A stretch of DNA of 64,000 nt from Peribacillus simplex (GTDB lineage: Bacteria; Bacillota; Bacilli; Bacillales; DSM-1321). Shown piece by piece: positions 26,003-34,453 of this stretch; the first letter of the stretch is position 1, and the number at the start of each line of letters is the position of its first letter. The stretch spans positions 1-64,000 of the forward strand of contig NZ_FTMX01000008.1 in the NCBI RefSeq assembly GCF_900156045.1, in the 5' to 3' direction. The translations under genes were made by a program, and so were the position numbers. The notes under the pieces were generated by a model. That model did no database searches and was not told the origin of the DNA. It was given only the letters and a program-made list of their open reading frames with translations.

Positions 26003-27397
26003 ATGAATCATCAACAACCTAAATTGAAAAAAGAGTTGAAAATTCGGCATATTACCATGATTTCCCTAGGAGGAATCATCGGTGCTGGATTATTTGTTGG
26101 AAGTGGCCCGTTAATTAATACGGCTGGGCCAGGTTCTATTTTCTCATATGCAATAGCTGGATTACTGGTAATTTTGGTGATGCGGATGCTTGGGGAAATG
26201 TCAACGGCAAATCCATCAAGCGGCTCTTTTTCCACTTACGCCCGAGAGGCGATCGGCCCTTGGGCCGGGTACACAATTGGCTGGTTATACTGGTTTTTTT
26301 GGGTAATTGCCATTGCAGTTGAAGCAATAGCAGGTGCGACAATTATTCAATATTGGTTTCCTTCTTTGCCTTCTTGGTCAGTCAGCTTAATGCTTACTTT
26401 TTTATTAACCCTAACTAACATCTATTCTGTTAAATCATTTGGTGAGTTTGAGTATTGGCTATCCATGATCAAAGTTGTCAGTATTGTTCTCTTTTTAATC
26501 CTTGGAGGGGCCATTATATTCGGTTTCATACCAGGTATCGAATCACCTGGCACTTCAAACCTTCTACATAGAGGTGGATTCCTGCCATCTGGAATAAGTT
26601 CTGTCTTTATAGGAGTTGCCGTTGTTATGTTCTCTTTTATGGGGAGTGAAATCGTGGCGACTGCAGCAGGGGAAACCTCACATCCTGAAAAAGCCATGAG
26701 GGTTGCTACAAATACCGTTATCTATCGTATCTTAACTTTTTACCTAGGTTCAATTTTAATAATCGTAACAATTCTTCCATGGGACTCTACTAGTTTGATG
26801 AAAAGTCCTTTTGTTTCTGTCCTTGAACTTTTAAATATACCAGCTGCAGCTCAAATCATGAATTTCCTTCTTTTTACGGCAGTACTTTCTTGTTTGAATT
26901 CTGGTATTTACACGAGCTCCCGTATGTTATTTTCGATGGCGGAAAATGGAGATGCTCCCCGAATGTTTTTAAAGGTAAATAAGAAGGGGATACCAATGAA
27001 TGCGGTTTTAGGATGTACCGTTATTGCTTATATTAGTATTGGGTTCAATTACGTCTCTCCAGATAAAGTATTTCTGTTTTTAGTTAATGCTTCCGGAGGT
27101 GTAGCGCTTCTTGTTTATCTAGTGATTGCCTTCTCTCAATTACGTATGCGAAGAAAATACGAAAAAGAAAATCCTGGAGCACTTAAAATCAGAATGTGGT
27201 TATTTCCTTATTTAACATATGCAACGATTATTACGATCACTAGTATTTTCATCTCGATGACATTTATTGATTCATTACGTTTACAATTCTTTTTAACACT
27301 ACTTCTCACTATTCTGATTGTCGGTTCTTTCTTTGTCTTAAAGAAAAATAAATCATCGGATTTATTATCAATGAACAAAGAAAAAAATGCATCTTAA
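26003..27397 (+). CDS. Amino-acid permease, APC family (probable proline uptake)
   Basis: A 464-residue transporter with about 12 membrane segments. It opens with the AAT/GabP-type N-terminus LKIRHITMISLGGIIGAGLFVGSG in TM1, then SSGSFSTYAREAIGPWAGYTIGWLYW, FMGSEIVATAAGETSHPEKAM and LNSGIYTSSRMLFSMAENGDAP. These are hallmarks of proton-coupled basic/neutral amino-acid permeases such as RocE, GabP and ProY. Its place between putCB and the put activator suggests proline as substrate; arginine or GABA cannot be excluded. It is divergent from putC, sharing a 0.8-kb upstream region with regulatory motifs. An IS remnant lies just downstream. Confidence 0.85.
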   Translation: MNHQQPKLKKELKIRHITMISLGGIIGAGLFVGSGPLINTAGPGSIFSYAIAGLLVILVMRMLGEMSTANPSSGSFSTYAREAIGPWAGYTIGWLYWFFWVIAIAVEAIAGATIIQYWFPSLPSWSVSLMLTFLLTLTNIYSVKSFGEFEYWLSMIKVVSIVLFLILGGAIIFGFIPGIESPGTSNLLHRGGFLPSGISSVFIGVAVVMFSFMGSEIVATAAGETSHPEKAMRVATNTVIYRILTFYLGSILIIVTILPWDSTSLMKSPFVSVLELLNIPAAAQIMNFLLFTAVLSCLNSGIYTSSRMLFSMAENGDAPRMFLKVNKKGIPMNAVLGCTVIAYISIGFNYVSPDKVFLFLVNASGGVALLVYLVIAFSQLRMRRKYEKENPGALKIRMWLFPYLTYATIITITSIFISMTFIDSLRLQFFLTLLLTILIVGSFFVLKKNKSSDLLSMNKEKNAS

Positions 27398-27493
27398 TTA
27401 CAAAACAAAAGGTAAGACGTCATAAACAATGGACTCTTTTCCAATAGAACTTAGGCACGGCTGGCGCATAAAAAAATCCCAACTCAGATTATT

Positions 27494-28063
27494 TGATTTC
27501 ACCTGTCAAGTAGACAGTCATAAAACGACTACAGCCATCGAGTTTCGATATTCAATCGAAGCTCGGTGGCTGAGTCATTTTTGGAATCGTTTGCTGTCGT
27601 AATAATAGAATTTCTTCACCTTTAAACAGTTTTAAAATGATTTTGATTCAACATCTCTGATATATAATGGGGAAGAACGATTCCACTCAGACATTATCAA
27701 GTTCGTTTCATTTAATACCGAGCTATTGAAGTCGTACATTGTATGCATGGACTGTGTATTTGAAGCCTTGATCCGAATGGAGAATGGTTCTGTATACATC
27801 CCTTTTTGGGGGATAAACCATCTTAACGTCTAAAGAGACTAGTTTGAGCTGAATACCTACTACGAAGGCTTACGTTCTTCGTAATCATTTCATCGCTGCC
27901 TTCCCCATTCGAATACATCATTAGCTTTCATTTTCTTCTCCTTTGAATATTTCTCGAACTTTTGCCCTTTTTTAGCCATAATAAAATCCCCTCCAGGCAG
28001 CAGCGTAATATCCACGATTGTTTGTGGTCTTTTTATACTGTCTACCTAAAGGGGATAATATCA
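27494..28063 (-). mobile_element. Decayed IS3-family (IS150-like) element
   Basis: Only scraps of the transposase survive on the minus strand. An OrfA start (MAKKGQKFEKYSKEKKMK) follows a GGAGG site near 27985. An OrfB piece (ILHSDQGFKYTVHAYNVRLQ) holding the HSDQG segment of the DDE domain lies near 27725-27785. The ends are related inverted repeats beginning TG: TGATTTCACC...GTAGACAGT at 27494 and, read inward on the minus strand, TGATATTATCCCC...GTAGACAGT from 28063. Most of orfA and orfB are deleted. No target duplication can be seen. It lies between the permease and the sigma-54-type regulator. Confidence 0.8.
27532..27572 (+). terminator. Hairpin downstream of the permease
   Basis: Arms CAGCCATCGAGTTTCGAT and ATCGAAGCTCGGTGGCTG with a 5-base loop, followed by CATTTTT on the plus strand. 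It lies inside the left end of the IS remnant but could end permease transcription. Confidence 0.5.
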
Positions 28064-28162
28064 AAGCAGTCTTTTCAGAAACTGGCTCTCGTTTTTTGTT
28101 ATCTGCGATAGCAAAATTTTCAATAGAGTGCGTAACTGGGAAATAATAAAATGCAAAATAAA

Positions 28163-29860
28163 TCAGTTTAATTTGTATTCTTTAATCTTATTGTAGAGTG
28201 TTCCTCTGGACATACCGAGTAATTTGGCAGCCGCACTTTTGTTTCCATATGTCTTGCTTAAGGCTTCTTGAATCATGAATAACTCTTCTTTTTCCTCTTC
28301 CTGAAATAATGTTTCTTGTGGGCCTGGGATATGGCCATTATGAACATAATAACTACTAGTTATGTTTTTTTGAAGATGATTGCTTTTAATAATATTTTCA
28401 TCATTCAGAAGGATAACACGTTCCACAACATTCCGAAGTTCGCGGACATTTCCTGGCCATTCATAGTTAACTAATATAGTTATAACTTCCGATCCAATTT
28501 TCGGAACTGGTTTCTTATACTTAGAACTGAACTCTTGCACAAACTGTTCAACTAATTTGACAATATCTTCCGGTCTTTCACGTAATGGAGGAATATCAAT
28601 GTTAATTACAGTTAAGCGATAATAAAGATTTTCGTTGAATTTCCCTTCCTTTACCATTGCTTCTAATGCCTGAGATGTAGAGGCAATTACACGTGTATGT
28701 GTCGTCAATAATTCCGTTGTACCTACACGATAAAATGATCCATGTTCCAAGTAGTGTAGAAATTTTTCTTGAATGTCTAATGGCATTTTATCAATTTCTT
28801 CAATAAATAATGTTCCATTATGTGATTGTTCAATTTTTCCGTTTTTTTCAGTCTTCTTATCTGCTGTAAAAGCTCCTTTTTGATATCCAAATAATTCAAT
28901 CTCTAAAAGAGTGGAAGGAATGGCTGAACAATTAATAGATACAAAAGGACCTGTACGCTTTGAACCGCCGTAATGAATAGCTTGTGCTAACATCTCTTTT
29001 CCTGAACCTGGTTCTCCAGTTAACAGAACCGGAATGTCCGCGTAGGCAACTTTTTGCGCTACCTTCACTGCTTTTTGAATTTCTACATTAACTCCTATAA
29101 TAGATGAAAAAGGGTTGTCCTGATGGATAAGTAACGGTAACGAAGAATCAAGTTCCTCGTTTAAACGAACAATTTGAGTAATATCATGTTCTGTTGCAAT
29201 GCCTCCAATAACTGTATTATCCTTTATAACGGGAGAGGCATTTACTAATACGTGATTATCATTATTAGGGCGATGATAAGCCCCACGAACGGGACGTCCC
29301 TCATTTAAAATACGATGTAATATAATAGACTCTGATTGAAAATGCTCTCCAATCTTTTGACCAAGGATATTTTCACGTTTAATACTATATGTTCCCTCAG
29401 CGACGGTATTCCAGCAGATAACTTTCCCCTCTTGATCCACAGCCGTGACTGCGTCATTAATGGTTTCCGCCAATGTAGAAAAGTATGCGGATAGCTCCTC
29501 ATTTTTCATTTCCAGCAGTTGAACCCATTGGTTTGCAGTTATGATTCCAATAATTCCTTCTTTTTCTGGATCTTTAATTAGGACCGGTCTGCTCCAATCA
29601 ATTTGTAACATAAAAAGTTCTTCTATTTTAGAAATGGTAGAGGGAGTCCATTTTACCTTTTCAATCCACTCGATTACAGACAGTGAATCATCCATTAATG
29701 CCAAGAAATTGCATTCATTCTTTGAAACAATGTAGTATTCTTTCGCAGAAATGATTACAAAATCATACTTTAAAAAGTTATTCTTTATATCAATTAAAGA
29801 TGTATAGGGTTTCACTATAGTGAAGGAGTTGTCTAGGTTAATTTCTTCCATTTTATACAT
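28163..29860 (-). CDS. Sigma-54-type transcriptional activator (PAS-AAA+-Fis HTH), probable put regulator
   Basis: A 565-residue enhancer-binding-type protein. Residues ~1-125 form a CBS-like N-terminal region; ~130-235 is a PAS sensor (LAETINDAVTAVDQEGKVICW); ~255-490 is an AAA+ domain with Walker A GEPGSGKE and the conserved NENLYYRLTVINIDIPPLRERPEDI; and the end is a Fis-type HTH (KSAAAKLLGMSRGTLYNKIKEY). Two motif changes stand out. The sigma-54 contact loop, normally GAFTGA, reads GAFTAD, and the Walker B tail reads FIEEID rather than FLDEI. Family logic says it activates neighbouring catabolic genes with RpoN/SigL. Its position beside the put genes suggests proline or P5C as the signal. 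A motif shared with the putC upstream region lies at 29938. Confidence 0.85.
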   Translation of the reverse strand: MYKMEEINLDNSFTIVKPYTSLIDIKNNFLKYDFVIISAKEYYIVSKNECNFLALMDDSLSVIEWIEKVKWTPSTISKIEELFMLQIDWSRPVLIKDPEKEGIIGIITANQWVQLLEMKNEELSAYFSTLAETINDAVTAVDQEGKVICWNTVAEGTYSIKRENILGQKIGEHFQSESIILHRILNEGRPVRGAYHRPNNDNHVLVNASPVIKDNTVIGGIATEHDITQIVRLNEELDSSLPLLIHQDNPFSSIIGVNVEIQKAVKVAQKVAYADIPVLLTGEPGSGKEMLAQAIHYGGSKRTGPFVSINCSAIPSTLLEIELFGYQKGAFTADKKTEKNGKIEQSHNGTLFIEEIDKMPLDIQEKFLHYLEHGSFYRVGTTELLTTHTRVIASTSQALEAMVKEGKFNENLYYRLTVINIDIPPLRERPEDIVKLVEQFVQEFSSKYKKPVPKIGSEVITILVNYEWPGNVRELRNVVERVILLNDENIIKSNHLQKNITSSYYVHNGHIPGPQETLFQEEEKEELFMIQEALSKTYGNKSAAAKLLGMSRGTLYNKIKEYKLN

Positions 29861-29937
29861 AATAAACCCCTTTTATTATATATTTTATGAGAAAGTATAA
29901 GAATTTATACAGTATCATCTTCTAAAACAATCATAAA

Positions 29938-29952
29938 ACAAATATGTGTAAA
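29938..29952. promoter_or_regulatory. Copy of the put-region motif upstream of the activator gene
   Basis: ACAAATATGTGTAAA, differing in two central bases from ACAAAATTGTGTAAA at 25486; the following bases (TAAA) also match. It lies 78 bases upstream of the activator start, which suggests autoregulation. Confidence 0.5.
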
Positions 29953-29990
29953 TAAAAACTAATAACATTATTATAATATAAACTTCGCTC

Positions 29991-30104
29991 TATGTTTCTA
30001 TCGATTGATTTTCTGTAAATGAAATACGGAATACTATAATAAAAAAACTCTATCATAAAATAGAGTTTTTTTATTATATGCTCACGAATTAGCACTTTTA
30101 TGAA
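29991..30104. repeat. Diverged dispersed repeat, copy 2 (right of proline island)
   Basis: The partner of 20263-20378. Shared blocks include ATGTTTCTATCGA, CTATAATAAAAAAACTCTA and TTATGAATGA. Same orientation. It contains the bidirectional terminator at 30041. Confidence 0.5.
30041..30072. terminator. Bidirectional terminator
   Basis: AAAAAAACTCTA, loop TCATAAAA, TAGAGTTTTTTT: a short stem flanked by A- and T-runs, able to act in both directions. Confidence 0.75.
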
Positions 30105-30694
30105 TGATACTATATAGTGTTATCCCCCACCACGTATAAATAAAATAATTCATAGGCCAGGAGCCTAAAACCTTTTTGTAACTTAATTAACACACTGATT
30201 TATGTGCACTCACTAAAAATATGAAACTATACTAACTCCAATTGTTATGCTAAATTAGCGTTTGGCTTCAATAGACAAGAACGATAATTGCCTCAGTTAT
30301 TTAATATCCACTTTTTTATTGCTTGATCAACTTTAATTGATAGATATAGATTTGTGCATTTTTTCCGAAATAAGGTTGCGAAAAGCATTATTCGTCATTT
30401 CATCCCATTTTTCAAAAAAGCTGAACACCGCTTCTCTAACTGTCTAAACTTAATCGGCTCCATCCATTCCGAAAAAAATGGCATCGTCTTTTAACAATGA
30501 ATCAGCTTATTCATCTTCTGCACCTTAAATTATCTAATAATTGAGTGTTCCACATAAAGGATAAACCTAGAGGAATATGATAGAAATAATCAATCATGAC
30601 AAATTATTGAAGATCCTTCATAAATGGTGACCCAATAGGAATAAGATAGCTTAAATCCCATATAGGAAGTGCAACAAGAGAGGAGAAAAACACT
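30105..30694. other. Intergenic region with a short gene remnant
   Basis: About 590 AT-rich bases. On the minus strand at 30333-30443 there is a 36-codon piece, closed by stops at both ends (TVREAVFSFFEKWDEMTN, then NAFRNLISEKMHKS). It reads like real protein and may be a transposase or enzyme fragment. I cannot name it. No other gene or structure is seen before the oxidase at 30695. Confidence 0.4.
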
Positions 30695-32182
30695 TTGTCC
30701 TTTTTCAAAGATCCGCTATCACCCGATCAAATGCTGGCTGTTATCAGAAATGGCCTGGGACCATCCCAGATTCCCAAAAGAATCATTATCATTGGTGCTG
30801 GCATGTCTGGGCTGGTTGCAGCATCCCTTTTAAAACAAGCGGGGCACGAAGTTACGATATTGGAGGCTACCGGGAGGGTCGGAGGGCGTGTTTTGACGAT
30901 ACGTGAGCCATTTTCAGAAGGTTCCTACCTTGAAGCAGGTGCCATGCGCATCCCGAATTATCATTACTTAGTTGCTGAATACATCAAGAAGTATGGTTTA
31001 CGAGTCAACACTTTTATTAATGCGACTCCTAATGATCCCATTTATGCCAACGGAATCAAGACGATCGCTGCCATATATGAACGGAACCCGGATATACTCA
31101 GGTACCCTGTAGCACCCCATGAAAGAGGTAAAACAGCTGAAGAATTACTTAACATGGCAATTAAGCCTGTGACTGACTTCATCATTCAAAACCCACGTAG
31201 AAATTGGGAAATTGTCATCAAAGAGTTTGATAAATACTCCATGAGCTTCTTTTTGCAGTACAATCCAGTAGGAATGAGCCTTTCAACAGGGGCGATTGAA
31301 AGCATCAAAGTCCTAATGGGTTTAGAAGGATTCCCGGAACTTTCTTTTCCTGCCATACTTCGGGAACTTATGCCACTCTTTAATCCAGACATAGAATTTT
31401 TTGCAATCGAAGGAGGAAACGACCGGCTTCCTTATGCTTTTATACCGGAATTGAGGGATAATCTAAACTTCAGATATGAAGTGACAAAGATCATCCAACA
31501 TGATAATCAAGTCACCATCCACTCTAAACATACTCAAAGCCAAAACCCCTTAACCGTTACAGGTGACCTTGCCATCGTGACTATCCCACTTCAATTGCTG
31601 CAATTTATGGATATTGAACCCCGGAATTCCTTTTCCCATAATAAGTGGAAGGCAATAAGGGAACTCCATTATGCTGCGTCCACGAAAATCGGACTTCAGT
31701 TTACACATAGGTTTTGGGAAAAAGAAGGAATCTTCGGTGGTAAATTGACGACCGATTTACCGATTAGATTTTCTTATTACCCCAGCCAAACGAGCAACCA
31801 GAGTGAATCAGGTATCATCTTGGCAAGTTATACATGGGAAGATGATGCCACTTTATGGGATATACTTCCTGAAAAAGACCGTATACAACACGCATTGAAA
31901 AATTTGGCCCAGGTCCATGGAAAACAAGTATATGATCATTTTTTATCAGGGGCTTCTTATAGCTGGACATTGAATCAGTATTCATACGGCGCTTTCTCCA
32001 TGTTTAAACCTGGTCAGGAAACGGACTTGTTTCCATACATCCCGACACCTGAAGGAAGGGTCCACTTCGCTGGTGAGCATACATCAACAGTTCCAGCATG
32101 GATTGAAGGAGCCATTCAATCCGGCATCAGGGTTGCACATGAAGTGACGAATCTGCCTAGAACATTCAGAGAGCCTTTTTAA
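30695..32182 (+). CDS. Flavin-dependent amine/L-amino-acid oxidase
   Basis: A 495-residue oxidase of the monoamine oxidase/L-amino-acid oxidase family. The FAD Rossmann motif is IIIGAGMSGLVAASLLKQAG followed by the acidic residue in VTILEATGRVGGRV; then come SYLEAGAMRIP and the C-terminal FAD-binding GRVHFAGEHTSTVPAWIEGA. It oxidises an amine or amino acid with O2, giving imino acid, H2O2 and ammonia. No signal peptide. It starts at TTG with AGAGGAG 9 bases upstream; no ATG fits the conserved start. It is monocistronic with its own terminator. The substrate is not visible from sequence; it resembles B. subtilis YobN-type oxidases. Confidence 0.85.
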   Translation: MSFFKDPLSPDQMLAVIRNGLGPSQIPKRIIIIGAGMSGLVAASLLKQAGHEVTILEATGRVGGRVLTIREPFSEGSYLEAGAMRIPNYHYLVAEYIKKYGLRVNTFINATPNDPIYANGIKTIAAIYERNPDILRYPVAPHERGKTAEELLNMAIKPVTDFIIQNPRRNWEIVIKEFDKYSMSFFLQYNPVGMSLSTGAIESIKVLMGLEGFPELSFPAILRELMPLFNPDIEFFAIEGGNDRLPYAFIPELRDNLNFRYEVTKIIQHDNQVTIHSKHTQSQNPLTVTGDLAIVTIPLQLLQFMDIEPRNSFSHNKWKAIRELHYAASTKIGLQFTHRFWEKEGIFGGKLTTDLPIRFSYYPSQTSNQSESGIILASYTWEDDATLWDILPEKDRIQHALKNLAQVHGKQVYDHFLSGASYSWTLNQYSYGAFSMFKPGQETDLFPYIPTPEGRVHFAGEHTSTVPAWIEGAIQSGIRVAHEVTNLPRTFREPF

Positions 32183-32207
32183 ATGCATATCAATTAAAGA
32201 GCACTTG

Positions 32208-32235
32208 AAAAAACCTTCCCATTCGGAAGGTTTTT
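32208..32235. terminator. Bidirectional terminator between oxidase and gerC
   Basis: AAAAAACCTTCC, loop CATT, GGAAGGTTTTT. It serves the plus-strand oxidase gene and the minus-strand ger operon. Confidence 0.9.
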
Positions 32236-32249
32236 CTTCGTAAGCCCAT

Positions 32250-33362
32250 TCACTTCACCCCTCCTTTTGCACCGAAGTCCACGATCCTTATGTCCACTTC
32301 ATAATTAATATCAGCTTTACTGAAAATTTCGTCCCATTTCTGCTTATTTTTCTCCCAAAACTTTGGATGCTGATTTTCCACATAACGATAAAATCCCGCT
32401 ACCCCTGTTTTATATTCATGCTGTAATTTGTATACGATTTTCTTGACGTCCTTCTTCACTTCATCCTCGGCAATACGCTCAATCTCTTTAAGATAGGCTT
32501 CTTCAAATGAATTTTCCTTACCATACCAATCTTCCGAAAGTCTAGCTGTGTACCCGACCTTAACATTGATCGTTAAATGATCACCGTCCAATTCCGTCGT
32601 GACCTTCCTCCTTGTCCTTTTTATCACTTCAACACTTAAAGGCTTACCGTGTTGGACCGCTTCGATTATTCCGCCTTTCACATTTCCGTTCAACCAATTT
32701 AAAGCAGCTATATCTTCATCATTCATGACTCCGACCAACTTTGAATTGTTGATTACCCCTGCACCCTCCAAAATTAATTTCCCTCTTCTAATATCAACGG
32801 CCTGAATGGCAAAGCTTCCATCTGATTGCAAACTTGAGGAAGCTTTGCCCATCGTTAAAGGCTGAAGGATTTTATTCGTTCTGTTCTCATTATCTTTCAA
32901 TTCATAAATTACATTCGAAGGGATCTCCCCATCGTCGGCTAATCCCAAAATTTCTTTGGTCGGTCTCTTTGTTAAATAAACAAGGCAACTTCTCCTTGTA
33001 TTATTATCGCGAATTGCCTGATTAATGATCGCTTCCATCGGGATTTTCTTTAATACATCTTCATTAATGAGCATGATACGCTGATGATTGGTTAAAACCG
33101 TATTGGTTATGAGCAAAGAATCCCTTATTGCTTCATGCAACGTTTTAGCACTGACTGTAACATTCTTATATTTTAGTTGAGCTTGATTCTCCTGAACACC
33201 ATTTCCTGGAGGTACCAGAATTTGCTCTGTTAACATAATTTCGTCTTTCTTTTTACTATTATCGATTCCCATTCCCACCACAAGAGATAATTCTTCAATA
33301 TTTTGACTGTCCCAACAGCCAGCAAGCAATGGAATAAACAAGATCAACCATAATCTTTTCAT
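32250..33362 (-). CDS. Germinant receptor subunit C (Ger(x)C lipoprotein), operon 1
   Basis: A lipoprotein subunit of a GerA-type germinant receptor in the spore inner membrane. The signal peptide ends in the lipobox LLAGC (Cys16), directly followed by WDSQNIEEL, the classic Ger(x)C start. The rest of the 370 residues matches the family, with VVGMGIDNSKKKDEI early and a C-terminal IVYKLQHEYKTGVAGFYRY near the end. The ATG overlaps the gerB stop as ATGA, so the genes are coupled. A terminator lies just after the stop. The germinant cannot be predicted. Confidence 0.92.
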   Translation of the reverse strand: MKRLWLILFIPLLAGCWDSQNIEELSLVVGMGIDNSKKKDEIMLTEQILVPPGNGVQENQAQLKYKNVTVSAKTLHEAIRDSLLITNTVLTNHQRIMLINEDVLKKIPMEAIINQAIRDNNTRRSCLVYLTKRPTKEILGLADDGEIPSNVIYELKDNENRTNKILQPLTMGKASSSLQSDGSFAIQAVDIRRGKLILEGAGVINNSKLVGVMNDEDIAALNWLNGNVKGGIIEAVQHGKPLSVEVIKRTRRKVTTELDGDHLTINVKVGYTARLSEDWYGKENSFEEAYLKEIERIAEDEVKKDVKKIVYKLQHEYKTGVAGFYRYVENQHPKFWEKNKQKWDEIFSKADINYEVDIRIVDFGAKGGVK

Positions 33363-34453
33363 CCGTTTCTTCTGCTCCTTTTCACTTGAACGATTAGGAA
33401 TGTAATAATTGGCAAGCCAATCAATATAAAGGGAAAAACATAACCCAGCAAATCGCTGAATTTAAAAATCTCGATTGTATTTTTAGGGACTTTGGCCAGG
33501 AAAAAAATGAGCGGAACCAAAACAATAAGGTTCGTTGAATACGAATTGTTGAAAATTTTCGTCAGTCCTTCTGCTGCGAAGTAATAGTAAATTGCATGAG
33601 TACAAAAGAACTGAAGAATCCAGGTGATTAATAGAAACAGCTCTAAACGCTCTATAAATATCCCTTTTACTTCATACGATTGAATAAAAGAAATGGTTGG
33701 CCATGTAACAGCTTTAACTTCCGGGACAGTCAGTGTAGCGACTACCAGAACATATGTAATAACATATAATATCATCGGTATGAAAAAACCGATTAACACG
33801 CCACTTTTTACTTTGTTTTGATTTTTAACGATACCAAACAAAAAGATGAAAAGTTCAATTCCAAAAAAAGACAAAGTCCCGGAACCCATTCCTTTCATCA
33901 CGGGGAGTAATCCTTTTCCAAGTACAGGCTGCAGGTTTTTTATTTCGACTACTTTAATACTGAACATATAAATGAGCAAGACGATGACAATTGTCAGAGG
34001 TAGAAAGAATACGCACACCTTTGCAATGGCTTTAATTTTGCCTGTCAATAGATGCACACTTGCTAAAATCAATGTGAGTATCAATATTTCAACCGGGGTT
34101 TCCTCCAGCAAATAAAAGCGGACCATTTCACTCATTGCAAGCACTTCAAAGCTCGCCACGCCTACAAAGTACACCACTACGATCAACCCAATAATTTTGG
34201 AGAGCCACTTTCCATAGGCCTCCTCCATGTATGTGTAATAGCTAGCCACCTTATGTTTTTTTAACAGTACAACCAATAAGCATATGAAAAGGGCAATAGC
34301 AATCCCATTAAAAATCAAGACGATCCAACCATCGGATGAATTAATTTTTTCCGTTATCGTCCTTGGAAGCGTAAGCATCCCGACTCCTAACATGGCGCAT
34401 GAAATAATCGAGGCCAATTCCCCTCTAAGAATTTTGCCGTCTGCTTGGCTCAA
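33359..34453 (-). CDS. Germinant receptor subunit B (spore permease-like), operon 1
   Basis: A GerAB/spore germination permease of 364 residues with about ten membrane segments, of the APC superfamily fold. It starts SQADGKILRGELASII with the usual TM1 MLGVGMLTLPRTI. The start is the TTG at 34453, which overlaps the gerA stop as TTGA and has a GGGGGAG site at proper spacing. An upstream in-frame ATG at 34507 would lie within gerA and is rejected. It is thought to bind or transduce the nutrient germinant together with the A subunit. The end overlaps gerC by 4 bases. Confidence 0.9.
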   Translation of the reverse strand: MSQADGKILRGELASIISCAMLGVGMLTLPRTITEKINSSDGWIVLIFNGIAIALFICLLVVLLKKHKVASYYTYMEEAYGKWLSKIIGLIVVVYFVGVASFEVLAMSEMVRFYLLEETPVEILILTLILASVHLLTGKIKAIAKVCVFFLPLTIVIVLLIYMFSIKVVEIKNLQPVLGKGLLPVMKGMGSGTLSFFGIELFIFLFGIVKNQNKVKSGVLIGFFIPMILYVITYVLVVATLTVPEVKAVTWPTISFIQSYEVKGIFIERLELFLLITWILQFFCTHAIYYYFAAEGLTKIFNNSYSTNLIVLVPLIFFLAKVPKNTIEIFKFSDLLGYVFPFILIGLPIITFLIVQVKRSRRNG

